Part shown: piece by piece, positions 34,990-44,020 of the stretch
Layout of the letters: the number at the start of each line of letters is the position of its first letter
Numbering within the stretch: position 1 is the stretch's first letter
DNA from: Comamonas terrigena NBRC 13299
GTDB taxonomy: Bacteria; Pseudomonadota; Gammaproteobacteria; Burkholderiales; Burkholderiaceae_C
Assembly (NCBI RefSeq): GCF_006740045.1
Contig: NZ_AP019749.1
Location: 1,879,001 to 1,943,000 of the forward strand
Length of the DNA: 64,000 nucleotides
Direction of reading: 5' to 3'
Notes under the pieces: model-generated
Seen by the model: only the letters and a program-made list of their open reading frames with translations
Told to the model about the DNA's origin: nothing
The model's database searches: none
Program-made: the position numbers and the translations under genes

Positions 34990-36621
34990 ATGGCCCGCAT
35001 GACGATCGTTCACCGCCGGGTGGCTGCCTGCCTGCTCTTGTGTTGGCTGTGGGTCTGGGGCGTGGCTGGCGCCCAGGCAGCGGAGTTGCGCGTGGGTTCC
35101 AAGCGCTTCACGGAGTCTTACATCCTGGCCCAGATCATGGCGCAGACTGTGCAGGCCAGCGGTACGGCGGTACAGGTGCGGCAGGGTCTGGGCAACACCG
35201 CTATCGTGTATGAGGCGCTGCGTTCGGGCCAGATCGATGTGTATGCGGAATACACGGGCACGATTGCGCAGGAGATCGTCAAGGACCCGTCCCATACCTC
35301 GCTGGCCGATCTGCAGCTTGCCCTGGCGCCGCTGGGGCTGGACGTGGGGGTGCCACTGGGTTTCAACGACGGGTATGCGCTGGCCATGCGCCGTGCCCAG
35401 GCAGAGCAGCTGGGCATTCGCACGCTCAGTGACCTGGCCCGCCACCCGGAGTTGCGCTTCGGCCTGTCCAATGAATTCCTGGGCCGGGCTGACGGCTGGC
35501 AAGGGCTGGCAGCCCGCTACCAGCTGCGCGCCCGGCCCACGGGGCTGGACCATGGCCTGGCCTATGGGGTGTTGGCCCAGGGGCAGATCGATGTGATGGA
35601 CATCTACACCACCGATGCCAAGATCGACGCGCTGGGCCTGCTGGTGCTGGAGGACGATCGGCAGTACTTCCCACGTTACGACGCGGTGCTGCTGTTCCGC
35701 AAGGATTTTCACCGCCAGCAGCCTGACGCCTGGGCCGCACTGCAGACGCTGCAAGGCCGCATTAGCGAAGCGCAGATGGTCCGCATGAATGCCCAGGCCG
35801 AGCTGCAATCCCTGCCGTTTGACGTGATTGCACGCCAGTTTCTGGCCGGCGCGCAGGCGCCGCAAGGCGCGGCCGCAGCCGCGGGCGGCACAGAAAAGGC
35901 CGCAGTCAGCGGGGAAGAGGGGGGAAGGGCGGCTGCCAGCGGCGCCGCGGCGTCTGCAGTGCCCGGCGCAGCATCCCCTGGCCTGCTGCAGCGGTTCTGG
36001 CAGCGCCTGTGGGCGGACGATCTGTGGACCCTGACCGGCCAGCATCTGCTGCTGGTGCTGCTTTCGGTTGGGGCGGCGGCCCTGATTGCGGTGCCTGCCG
36101 GTGTGCTGCTGTTTCCGCATGCCCGGCTGCGGGCGCTGGCCCTGGGACTGTCGGGCGTGGTGCAGACCATCCCGTCGCTGGCGCTGCTGGCCGTGCTGAT
36201 CGCCCTGCTGGGGGTGATCGGACGGGTGCCGGCGCTGCTGGCGCTGACGGCCTATTCCATCCTGCCGATCCTGAGCAACACCTGCGCCGGACTGGCCGAA
36301 GTATCGCCCGGCCTGCGGTTGGCGGGGTCTGCCCTGGGCATGACGCCTGCACAGCGCATGCGTTGGGTGGAGCTGCCGATTGCCCTGCCCATGGTGGTTG
36401 CAGGCCTGCGCACCGCCTGTGCCATCGCCATCGGCACGGCCACCATCGCCGCATTCATCGGTGCCGGCGGCCTGGGCGAGCGCATTGTCACCGGCCTGGC
36501 ACTGAACGACAGCGCGCTGATGCTGGCCGGCGCCGTGCCCGCAGCGGTGCTGGCCCTGGCCAGTGAGCTGCTGTTCGAGCTGCAGCAGCGGTGGTTCCGC
36601 AGGGGCCGGAGGGAAAAATAG
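34990..36621 (+). CDS. Osmoprotectant-type ABC transporter, fused substrate-binding protein and permease
   Basis: A 543-residue fusion. The start is ATG 34990 (or ATG 34999); both give a signal sequence (TIVHRRVAACLLLCWLWVWG, cut near AQAAELRV). Residues about 30-290 are an OpuAC-like quaternary-amine-binding domain: VGSKRFTESYILAQIMAQ, GQIDVYAEYTGT, LAQGQIDVMDIYTTDAKID. After an Ala/Gly linker (about 290-335) comes a BPD-type permease with five to six membrane segments. Its EAA-like loop is SALGMTPAQRMRWVELPIALPMV. The family imports glycine betaine, choline or similar compatible solutes. No ATP-binding subunit is encoded on either side, which is unusual because the ATPase gene normally accompanies this fusion; it may use an ATPase from elsewhere. 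Confidence 0.88.
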   Translation: MARMTIVHRRVAACLLLCWLWVWGVAGAQAAELRVGSKRFTESYILAQIMAQTVQASGTAVQVRQGLGNTAIVYEALRSGQIDVYAEYTGTIAQEIVKDPSHTSLADLQLALAPLGLDVGVPLGFNDGYALAMRRAQAEQLGIRTLSDLARHPELRFGLSNEFLGRADGWQGLAARYQLRARPTGLDHGLAYGVLAQGQIDVMDIYTTDAKIDALGLLVLEDDRQYFPRYDAVLLFRKDFHRQQPDAWAALQTLQGRISEAQMVRMNAQAELQSLPFDVIARQFLAGAQAPQGAAAAAGGTEKAAVSGEEGGRAAASGAAASAVPGAASPGLLQRFWQRLWADDLWTLTGQHLLLVLLSVGAAALIAVPAGVLLFPHARLRALALGLSGVVQTIPSLALLAVLIALLGVIGRVPALLALTAYSILPILSNTCAGLAEVSPGLRLAGSALGMTPAQRMRWVELPIALPMVVAGLRTACAIAIGTATIAAFIGAGGLGERIVTGLALNDSALMLAGAVPAAVLALASELLFELQQRWFRRGRREK

Positions 36622-36670
36622 GGCGATTTGCAGGCCGGTTTCCAGGCCGTGGTGCAGGTGTTGGACCCCC

Positions 36671-36693
36671 AAGGTGGTTGGTCCAACCACCTT
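36671..36693. terminator. Inverted repeat between transporter and DUF4148 genes
   Basis: AAGGTGGTTGG T CCAACCACCTT: 11-bp perfect arms with a single central base. It is located between converging genes and likely terminates one or both, though T-runs are weak. Confidence 0.6.
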
Positions 36694-36705
36694 GTCTTCA
36701 GGGCC

Positions 36706-37059
36706 TCAGCCCCGGTACATCTCGCGGCGGGCTTTGCGCTGTTCCGGGGTCTCGTTCAGCAGCTCGTCCAGTACCTGCTGGCGTGTCTTGTTCGACGACT
36801 GCTGCGACGGCGAGCTGTCGACCAGTGGGTAGTTGCTGTTGCGGAATACATTGGTGCCGCCATTCTTCAGGAACTCGGCCGTTTCCGCCTGGACCTGGGC
36901 CCGTGTCTTGTCGCTGCGGAAATGGTCGGGGTACACCACATATCCCGTCTCCGAATTTTTCGGGTGGATGTAGCTGCTGGCAAAAGCAGTGTTGACGGTG
37001 GCCAGTGACAGGGTGGCGAATGCCATGGACAGGAGAATGGGAGTGCGTGTGGTGTGCAT
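36706..37059 (-). CDS. Small exported DUF4148-type protein
   Basis: A 117-residue protein. ATG 37059 is selected: GAAAGG lies about 10 bp upstream and a signal peptide follows directly (ILLSMAFATLSLATVNTAFAS). The frame is open further upstream but without a credible start. The mature part has two copies of a short helical element, KTRAQVQAETAEFLKNG and KTRQQVLDELLNETPEQRKARRE, the hallmark of DUF4148 proteins of Burkholderiales. These are periplasmic and of unknown function. The gene stands alone, convergent with the ABC transporter gene and downstream of the metal-efflux operon in the same orientation. Confidence 0.85.
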   Translation of the reverse strand: MHTTRTPILLSMAFATLSLATVNTAFASSYIHPKNSETGYVVYPDHFRSDKTRAQVQAETAEFLKNGGTNVFRNSNYPLVDSSPSQQSSNKTRQQVLDELLNETPEQRKARREMYRG

Positions 37060-37216
37060 GAAGGTGTGCCTTTCAGTCAGGTTGCAATCACCTCGAAGCG
37101 ATGGCTTGCACCATGGCTTTCGAGAGGGTTTCATTGTGAAAAGCACACGCTGACGGAAGGCACACAGGAAGATGACATTGCGGCAATGAACGCTCTGGGC
37201 GGCGTGCGGAAACAGC

Positions 37217-37244
37217 AAAGCCATGGCGGGTAGGCCATGGCTTT
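37217..37244 (-). terminator. Terminator after czcA
   Basis: AAAGCCATGGC, 6 nt, GCCATGGCTTT: an 11-bp perfect stem, 19 bp after the czcA stop on the minus strand. Confidence 0.75.
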
Positions 37245-37262
37245 GGGGTCACTCCGGTCCGG

Positions 37263-40200
37263 TCAGGACACGGACGGTCGGGAGGAGGGTGCCGTCTGCG
37301 GCAATTCTTCCTCGGACGGGTCGTGCCGGTGGACCAGGCGGTAGAGCAGCGGAAGCACCAGCAGAGTCAGTACCGTCGAGGACAGAATGCCGCCGATCAC
37401 CACCGTGGCGAGCGGGCGCTGCACCTCGGCGCCGGTCCCGGTCGCGATGGCCATGGGGACAAAACCCAGAGAGGCCACCAGGGCGGTCATCAGCACCGGG
37501 CGCAGGCGCGAGAGTGCGCCCGCATGTACCGCTGCGGGGACGGCCATGCCGGTTTCGCGCAGTGCCCGGATGGACGAGATCATCACCAGCCCGTTCAGCA
37601 CCGCGACGCCCGACAGTGCGATGAAGCCGATGGCGGCAGAGATGGAGAGCGGGATGTCCCGCAGCCACAAGGCCAGGATGCCCCCGGTCAGTGCGAAGGG
37701 AATCCCCGTGAACACGATGAGCCCGTCGCGCACATTGCCGAACATGGCGAACAGCAAGGTGAATACCATCAGCAGGGCCAGGGGCACCACGATCTGCAGC
37801 CGCTGCTGCGCCGACTGCATGTTCTCGAACGTACCGCCCCAGCGTGTCCAGTAGCCGCTGGGCATGGGGATGGCGTCCAGCTCACGCTGCGCCTGCTCCA
37901 CGAAGGAGCCGATATCGCGACCACGCACGTTGGCACTGACGACGATGCGGCGCTTGCCATCCTCGCGGCTGACCTGGTTCGGCCCGGGAGACAGATCAAA
38001 CGTGGCGACGGTGGAAAGAGGGACAAAGCCTGTCTTGCTGTCCGCCTGTGCAGGCAAGGCGATAGGAAGGCGTTCCAGCGCCGCAAGGTCGCTGCGCACC
38101 GATTCCGGCAGGCGCACCTGGATGTCGAAGCGGCGGTCGCCTTCGAACACGGTGCCGGCCTCCTGTCCGCCGATGGCGGTGGCAATGGTCTGTTGCACAT
38201 CCCCCATGTTCAAGCCATAGCGCGATGCCTTCTCGCGATCGACCTGCACAGTGAGCATGGGCAGTCCGGTGGTCTGCTCGACCTTGACTTCCGAGGCGCC
38301 GGGCACCTTCTGCAGCATGGCAGCAATGGCCTGTGCCGTGCGCTCCAGCACCTGGGTGTCGTCACCGAAGACCTTGACGGCCACATCGCTGCGCACACCC
38401 GAGATGAGTTCGTTGAAGCGCAGCTGAATCGGCTGGGAGAATTCGTAGTTGCTGCCCGGAATGGCCTCCACCACCTTCTGCACGGCGGCCAGCAGGTCTT
38501 CGCGGCTGCGTTGCGGATCGGGCCATTGTTCCCGGGGCTTGAGCATGATGTAGCCGTCCGAGATGTTCGGCGGCATGGGGTCCGAGGCAATTTCCGCGGT
38601 GCCGGTGCGCGCGAACACGCGCTCGATCTCCGGGAAAGACTCCTTGAGGGTGCTTTCCAGCTGCATCTGCATGTCCAGCGATTGCGTGAGGCTGGTGCCG
38701 GGCACACGCAAGGCCTGGATCGCAAAGTCCCCTTCGTTGAGGTTGGGGGCGAATTCGCTGCCCATGCGCGAGGCGAGCAGCAGGCTGAGCACGACGGCCA
38801 CGACAGCTGCCGCTATGACCACCACGGGGATGCGCATCACCCGGGTGAGCAGCGGTTCATAGGCTTGGCGGGCCCAGACCATGAGGCGGTTCTCCTTCTC
38901 CGCGACGCGTTTGCCGATGCACAGCGCAATCGCCGCAGGGATGAAGGTGATGGACAGCACCATGGCGCCGGCAAGGGCCAGCACCACCGTGAGCGCCATG
39001 GGGTGGAACATCTTGCCCTCCACTCCCGTCAACGCAAAGATCGGCAGATACACCACCATGATGATGAGCTGCCCGAACAGCAAAGGCCTGCGGGATTCCC
39101 TGGCGGCGGCAAACACTTCGTGAAAGCGTTCACTGCGGGTGAGCAAGCGCCCCTTGAGCTCCTGCGCATGGGCCAGGCGGCGCACGCAGTTCTCCACGAT
39201 GACCACCGCGCCGTCGATGATGATGCCGAAGTCCAAGGCGCCCAGGCTCATCAGGTTGGCGCTGATGCGGTACTGCACCATTCCGGTGAAGGTGAACAGC
39301 ATGGACAGCGGGATGATCAGGGCCGTGATCAGGGCCGCGCGGATGTTGCCGAGGAACAGGAACAGCACCACCACGACCAGTGCGGCGCCTTCCACCAGGT
39401 TCTTCTTCACCGTGGCAATGGCTTTTTCCACCAAGGTGGTGCGGTCGTAGACCGTCACGATCTTCACCCCCTCGGGCATGCTCTTGCGGATGGAATCCAT
39501 GCGTGCGTCCACCGCCTTGGAGACCACGCGGCTGTTCTCGCCAATCAGCATGAACACCGTGCCCAGCACGACTTCGCGGCCGTTGTCGGTGGCGGCGCCG
39601 GTGCGCAGTTCGCGTCCCAGTTCGACATCGGCCAGATCCCGGATGCGCACCGGCTGGCCCAGGGCCGTGCCCACGATCACCTGCTGGAGGTCCTCGATGC
39701 CCTGGACCTGGCCGGGCGCACGGATGAGGTATTGCTCGCCTTCGCGCTCGATATAGCCCGCGCCAACGTTGGTGTTGTTGTTCTGCAGGGCCGTGACCAG
39801 CCTGTCCATCGAGATGCCATAGGACGCCAGCTTGTCCGGACGCGGCGCGATCAGGTACTCCTTGGCAAATCCGCCAATCGAGTTGATTTCCGTGACGCCG
39901 GGCACGTTGCGCAGCTGGGGTTTGATGACCCAGTCCTGGATCTCGCGCAGGTCCATGGGGGTGTAGGGCGTGCCGTCCGGCTTTTTGGCGCCTTCTTCGG
40001 CTTCCACGGTCCAGAGATAGATCTCGCCCAGGCCCGTGGAAATGGGGCCCATGCTGGGGGAGATGCCGGACGGCAGCTTCTCGCGGGCCTCCTGGATGCG
40101 CTCATTGACCAGCTGGCGGGCAAAGTAGATGTCGGTGCCATCCTTGAAGATCACGGTGACCTGCGACAGTCCATAGCGCGACAGCGAACGGGTCTGCTCC

Positions 40201-40436
40201 AGCTGCGGCAGGCCCGCCATGACGGTTTCTATCGGGTAGGTGATGCGCTGCTCGGTCTCCAGGGGCGAATAGCCTGGTGCCTGCGTATTGATCTGGACCT
40301 GGACATTGGTGATGTCCGGCACGGCGTCGATGGACAGACGCTGGTAGTTGAAGAGGCCGAGGATGGCCATGGCGGCCACGGCCACGATGACCAGCCAGCG
40401 CTGCTCGATGGCGAAACGGATGATGCGCTCAAACAT
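37263..40436 (-). CDS. czcA: Heavy-metal efflux RND permease (CzcA/CusA family)
   Basis: A 1057-residue inner-membrane proton/metal antiporter that pumps divalent cations across the envelope with CzcB and CzcC. Twelve membrane helices and two large periplasmic loops fit HME-RND pumps. TM4 contains DFGIIIDGAVVIVEN with Asp402, Asp408 and Glu415, the same charged positions described for proton relay in CzcA of Cupriavidus metallidurans; this motif points to Co/Zn/Cd rather than monovalent Cu/Ag transport. The order czcC-czcB-czcA on the minus strand, with gaps of 2 and 13 bp, indicates one transcript. A strong hairpin follows the stop. Exact metal specificity cannot be decided by eye. Confidence 0.95.
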   Translation of the reverse strand: MFERIIRFAIEQRWLVIVAVAAMAILGLFNYQRLSIDAVPDITNVQVQINTQAPGYSPLETEQRITYPIETVMAGLPQLEQTRSLSRYGLSQVTVIFKDGTDIYFARQLVNERIQEAREKLPSGISPSMGPISTGLGEIYLWTVEAEEGAKKPDGTPYTPMDLREIQDWVIKPQLRNVPGVTEINSIGGFAKEYLIAPRPDKLASYGISMDRLVTALQNNNTNVGAGYIEREGEQYLIRAPGQVQGIEDLQQVIVGTALGQPVRIRDLADVELGRELRTGAATDNGREVVLGTVFMLIGENSRVVSKAVDARMDSIRKSMPEGVKIVTVYDRTTLVEKAIATVKKNLVEGAALVVVVLFLFLGNIRAALITALIIPLSMLFTFTGMVQYRISANLMSLGALDFGIIIDGAVVIVENCVRRLAHAQELKGRLLTRSERFHEVFAAARESRRPLLFGQLIIMVVYLPIFALTGVEGKMFHPMALTVVLALAGAMVLSITFIPAAIALCIGKRVAEKENRLMVWARQAYEPLLTRVMRIPVVVIAAAVVAVVLSLLLASRMGSEFAPNLNEGDFAIQALRVPGTSLTQSLDMQMQLESTLKESFPEIERVFARTGTAEIASDPMPPNISDGYIMLKPREQWPDPQRSREDLLAAVQKVVEAIPGSNYEFSQPIQLRFNELISGVRSDVAVKVFGDDTQVLERTAQAIAAMLQKVPGASEVKVEQTTGLPMLTVQVDREKASRYGLNMGDVQQTIATAIGGQEAGTVFEGDRRFDIQVRLPESVRSDLAALERLPIALPAQADSKTGFVPLSTVATFDLSPGPNQVSREDGKRRIVVSANVRGRDIGSFVEQAQRELDAIPMPSGYWTRWGGTFENMQSAQQRLQIVVPLALLMVFTLLFAMFGNVRDGLIVFTGIPFALTGGILALWLRDIPLSISAAIGFIALSGVAVLNGLVMISSIRALRETGMAVPAAVHAGALSRLRPVLMTALVASLGFVPMAIATGTGAEVQRPLATVVIGGILSSTVLTLLVLPLLYRLVHRHDPSEEELPQTAPSSRPSVS

Positions 40437-40449
40437 GGGGGACTCCGGC

Positions 40450-41820
40450 TCAGTGCGTGTGCTCGGCAGACGCCTTGCCCAATTCGGCCTTCAGCAGGAA
40501 GGAGCCGTCCTTGACGTAGTCCTGTCCGGCCTGCAGGCCGGCGGTGACTTCGGTGGTCTTCCCGTCCGAGCGCCCCAGTTGAACGCGCTGGGCCTTGTAG
40601 CCCCCCTGCGCAGGAACGAAGACCACGTTGTCCTTGCCATTCGGGCGCTGGATGGCCTTGGCGTCGACCGCGACGGGAACCTGTGCGGCATCCGCGAGGA
40701 CCTTGACCTCCACAAACAGACCGGGTCGCCAGACGCCTTGGGGGTTGGCCAGCGCCACGCGGGCAGGGGCCGTGCGTGTCTGTTCCCCGATCAGTGCGCC
40801 GACATAGGCGATCTTGCCTTCTGCGGCCGACTCGAACGCCGTGGCCCGCACCGTCACAGGTGCGCCGACGATCACATAGGGTAGCTGCGGTGCCGCGACA
40901 TTGATCTCCGCCCAGACGGCGCTGAGGTTCGACACGGTGAAGGAGGCGGTGCTTTCCGTCACCGATTCGCCCACGGTCAGGTGCTTTTCGACCACCACCC
41001 CTGCCAGCGGCGCGCGCAGCTCATAGCGGCTGGAGCCGCCCGATCCGCCGGAACCCGCGCCCATGGCTGCGAGCTTCTGCGAGGTGTTGGTCACGGCAAT
41101 TTCGGCCTCCTGCAGGGCCTGGCGGGCCTGCAGATAGTCTTGCTCCGCCGAAATCTTCTCTTCCCAAAGCTGCTTTTCCCGCTGGAATGTGTTTTGGGCG
41201 AGCACCAGACGTTTCTGTGCCGTCTGCAGTTCGCTGCGCTGGTCCGAGACGGTGGCACTGTGGATCACCGCCAGAAGCTGTCCCTTGGCGACCTGTTCAC
41301 CCAACCGGGCATGGACCGAGGCCACGATGCCGGCCACGCGCGGCACCACGTGTGCGGTGCGGTCTTCATCCAGGCGGATCTCTCCCGGCAGCAGGACTTC
41401 CTTGCGGATGGCGGCTGCACCGGCCTGGGCCAGGGTCACGCCCGCTTTCTTCGACTGGGCTTCGCTGAGCGGGACCAGGCCTTCCTCTTCTTCAGGGCCG
41501 TGTGCATCCTCCCCATGCGGGTTGGCAGCCGACGCGGTCTTCTCCTTGTCGGCCGTGTCGGTTTTGGCGTCGTGGTGTTCTTCGTCGGAGTGCTTGTCGG
41601 CTTCCTGGTGGTCGCCATGCTTTTCAGCTGGCTGGCCATGGTGTTCGCCATCCTGGTGCGCGTCGGCATCCGCGTGGCCGGACGCTGCGGCCGGAGTGGG
41701 GGTGCCCGGAGTCCGGAGGATGAGGGCGCCAGCCACCATGCCACAGGCCAGAATCGCTGCGACGGCGATCCAGTGTTTGGGAGCAGAGAGTGATGCGTCG
41801 AATTGCTTGGGTTCGGACAT
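40450..41820 (-). CDS. czcB: Periplasmic adaptor (membrane fusion) protein CzcB-like
   Basis: A 456-residue RND adaptor linking pump and outer-membrane channel. ATG 41820 lies 2 bp after the czcC stop; the frame is open upstream only as a shadow of czcC. Residues about 15-37 form the membrane anchor. A segment at about 45-115 is very rich in His, Asp, Glu and Lys (HADADAHQDGEHHGQ, DEEHHDAKTD), typical of metal-binding extensions in CzcB. Then come barrel-sandwich (VVPRVAGIVASVHARLGEQV), a coiled-coil hairpin (QTAQKRLVLAQNTFQREKQLWEE), a second lipoyl half and a C-terminal membrane-proximal domain. The His-rich N-terminus supports Zn/Co/Cd handling. Confidence 0.94.
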   Translation of the reverse strand: MSEPKQFDASLSAPKHWIAVAAILACGMVAGALILRTPGTPTPAAASGHADADAHQDGEHHGQPAEKHGDHQEADKHSDEEHHDAKTDTADKEKTASAANPHGEDAHGPEEEEGLVPLSEAQSKKAGVTLAQAGAAAIRKEVLLPGEIRLDEDRTAHVVPRVAGIVASVHARLGEQVAKGQLLAVIHSATVSDQRSELQTAQKRLVLAQNTFQREKQLWEEKISAEQDYLQARQALQEAEIAVTNTSQKLAAMGAGSGGSGGSSRYELRAPLAGVVVEKHLTVGESVTESTASFTVSNLSAVWAEINVAAPQLPYVIVGAPVTVRATAFESAAEGKIAYVGALIGEQTRTAPARVALANPQGVWRPGLFVEVKVLADAAQVPVAVDAKAIQRPNGKDNVVFVPAQGGYKAQRVQLGRSDGKTTEVTAGLQAGQDYVKDGSFLLKAELGKASAEHTH

Positions 41821-41822
41821 GT

Positions 41823-43157
41823 TCAGATTCCAGTGTGTGTGTCGGCCAGGGATTCCGTGCCCAGGAGGCGGTCTATTTCTGCGCGTGCCTTGTGTGATGC
41901 CATCCACTGATCCAGCAACTGGCGCTGGCTTTCGATCAGCGTGCGCTGGGCTTCCAGTACATCCAGGAAGCTGAACTTGCCCAGAGAAAAGCCACGCACG
42001 GCGATGTCGTAGGCAGACTGTGCGGTGGGCAGCACCTGGCTCTGGAGCAAGGACAGTTGCTGGTTGCTGCTGATCAGTTGCTGGCGTGCTGTGAACACCT
42101 GGGCCTGTAACTGCAGGCGCTGTTCCTGCAATTTCTGTTCGGCCTGGTCCACCTTGCGCAGGGCCTGGAGCTGGTTGCCTGCATTGCTGTCGAACAGCGG
42201 CAGCGGGATGCTGATGCCCAGCACCACCTGGTTGCGGCCGACCTCGTTGGCCCGCTTGACGCCCAGGCTCACGGTCGGGTCCTGCAGGCGCCTGGCGCGT
42301 TCGATGGCGGAGGCGGCCTGGCTCTGCTCCAGCGCGTGGCGCGCCTGCACCATGGCGGGGGCGGTGTCCAGCAGCGCGTCCAGCTGGTCGGCTGTCGGAG
42401 CTTCCGCAGTGGCAGTGAAGTCGCCGATGGCCGTGCCGATGTCCGTCGTCCGGCCGCCCCAGAGGGCGGCCAGATTCTGCTGCGCGACCACTACCGACGA
42501 CCTGGCCTGCTGCAGTTCCAGGGCAGCATGGGCCTGTGCCACCTGGGCGCGGCTGGCTTCGAGCGGAGGCACTTTGCCAGCCTGGACGCGTTTGCGGGCT
42601 GCGTCGCTGGCCTGTGCAGCGAGATCGTGTGTCTTCGACGCGAACTGCACGCGCTGCTGGGCGAGCAGCAGTTCGTTGAAACCATTGACCACCTGGTAGC
42701 GGAGCAGGGCCTGCGTTTCGGCCACGGCGGAATGGGCTGCAGCCTTCTCGCTTTCGGCCAGGCGCACGCGCGCTGCACGCTTGCCCCCCAGCTCGATGAC
42801 CTGGTTGATCTGGACCGTGCTGGAGCGGTTCTCGGAGCGGGTGTCTTCCTGGCTGAACGCCAGTTCGGGATTGGGGCGGGCCTGGCTTTGCAGCAGAGCG
42901 CCTTCGGTGGCGGCGGCACCGAAACGGGCCGCTTTCAGACCGGGGTTGGCTGCCAGCGCCCTGTTCCAGGCATCCGCCAGGGTCATGGGTGTGCCGGTTT
43001 GCGCCGTGTGCTTGGGGGCTGGCGTCACCAGGGCCGGGGGCAGGTCTGTCGCGCTTGTCGTGGCGGATGCCACGCTGGCAAGCGCCAATGCGATCCATGC
43101 CAGGGAAATCTTGCGTTGCGTACGTGCCCCGCCGGGAGCATGGGCCAGGGTTGCCAT
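41823..43157 (-). CDS. czcC: Outer-membrane efflux protein (TolC family) CzcC-like
   Basis: A 444-residue TolC-family channel protein and first gene of the efflux operon. The N-terminal signal sequence is hydrophobic (ISLAWIALALASVASATT). Two repeated OEP domains follow: the first begins TLADAWNRALAANPGLKAARF and the second VQARHALEQSQAASAIERARR. Long Gln/Ala/Leu helices form the trimeric tunnel. It provides the exit duct for czcBA. The divergent czcR gene starts 173 bp away and a metal-regulator-type box lies between them. Confidence 0.93.
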   Translation of the reverse strand: MATLAHAPGGARTQRKISLAWIALALASVASATTSATDLPPALVTPAPKHTAQTGTPMTLADAWNRALAANPGLKAARFGAAATEGALLQSQARPNPELAFSQEDTRSENRSSTVQINQVIELGGKRAARVRLAESEKAAAHSAVAETQALLRYQVVNGFNELLLAQQRVQFASKTHDLAAQASDAARKRVQAGKVPPLEASRAQVAQAHAALELQQARSSVVVAQQNLAALWGGRTTDIGTAIGDFTATAEAPTADQLDALLDTAPAMVQARHALEQSQAASAIERARRLQDPTVSLGVKRANEVGRNQVVLGISIPLPLFDSNAGNQLQALRKVDQAEQKLQEQRLQLQAQVFTARQQLISSNQQLSLLQSQVLPTAQSAYDIAVRGFSLGKFSFLDVLEAQRTLIESQRQLLDQWMASHKARAEIDRLLGTESLADTHTGI

Positions 43158-43278
43158 GTGTGCTTCTCCAGAAAATGGTCGCGCACACGGGCCTTCCTGC
43201 GGCCGGTACGGCTGCGGGTTTCCATGTGCGATGGCGCAGACTGTAGAAATCGCCAGCGAACACCAAGCCGTCGGCCAG

Positions 43279-43295
43279 ATGACAAATTTGTAATC
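43279..43295. promoter_or_regulatory. Metal-responsive regulator box between czcC and czcR
   Basis: ATGACAAATTTGTAATC, with the perfect inner palindrome ACAAATTTGT (43282-43291). It resembles known CusR/CopR/CzcR-type boxes (TGACA...TGTAAT style). Its position between divergent efflux and regulator genes supports control of both by CzcR. Confidence 0.75.
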
Positions 43296-43330
43296 AATCG
43301 GAGGCGTGCAAATCCGGGAAAATGGGTTAG

Positions 43331-44020
43331 ATGAGACTGCTGTTGATTGAAGACGAAGCCAAGCTGGGCGAGTACCTGCGCAAAGGTCTGGCCGAAGAGG
43401 GCTATACCGTGGACGTCGCAGTGAACGGTATTGACGGGCTGCATCTGGCGATGGAGCTGGACTACGACCTCATCGTTCTGGATGGCATGCTGCCGGGCAT
43501 TGATGGCTTTGCCGTGCTGGCGGCGCTGCGGCAGTCCAAGCCGACGCCGGTGCTGATGCTCACGGCCCGTGCGGATGTCGAAGACCGCGTGCGCGGCCTG
43601 CAAAGCGGTGCCGATGACTACATGATCAAGCCGTTCGCCTTCTCCGAGCTGGTGGCGCGGATCCAGGTATTGCTGCGCAGGGCGCATGCCTACCAGCTGG
43701 CGCCTGAGCCCACGGCGCTGAAGGAGGGCGATCTGGAGGTTGACCTGATTCGGCGCAAGGCGGTCCGGGCCGGGGTGCGGCTGGACCTGACGGCCAAGGA
43801 GTTCAACCTTCTGGCGCTGTTGTTGCGCCGCCAGGGTGAGGTGCTGTCCCGCACGGAGCTGGCCTCGCAGGTCTGGGACATGAACTTCGACAGCGAAACC
43901 AATGTGGTCGAAGTGGCGGTGCGGCGCCTGCGCATGAAGGTGGACCAGCCCTTCGAGACGCCGCTCATCCATACGGTGCGGGGCATGGGCTATGTGCTGG
44001 AGAGCCGAGCCCAGCCATGA
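43331..44020 (+). CDS. czcR: Heavy-metal response regulator (OmpR family)
   Basis: A 229-residue two-component regulator. The receiver domain (residues 1-115) has the acidic pocket EDE, phospho-acceptor Asp51 in LIVLDGMLPG, Thr78 in MLTARADVEDRV and Lys100 in DDYMIKPF. The C-terminal OmpR-type winged helix (about 130-225) contains DLTAKEFNLLALLLRRQGEV and ETNVVEVAVRRLRMKVD. Sequence style matches CzcR/CopR/CusR regulators. It overlaps czcS by 4 bp (ATGA), so the pair is translationally coupled. It probably activates the divergent czcCBA operon through the box at 43279. Confidence 0.94.
   Translation: MRLLLIEDEAKLGEYLRKGLAEEGYTVDVAVNGIDGLHLAMELDYDLIVLDGMLPGIDGFAVLAALRQSKPTPVLMLTARADVEDRVRGLQSGADDYMIKPFAFSELVARIQVLLRRAHAYQLAPEPTALKEGDLEVDLIRRKAVRAGVRLDLTAKEFNLLALLLRRQGEVLSRTELASQVWDMNFDSETNVVEVAVRRLRMKVDQPFETPLIHTVRGMGYVLESRAQP

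Noticed and set aside
40450..43266. 938-residue minus-strand frame spanning czcB and czcC
   Set aside because: Only the part from ATG 41820 is czcB; the upstream part is an out-of-frame shadow of czcC, which has its own intact frame.
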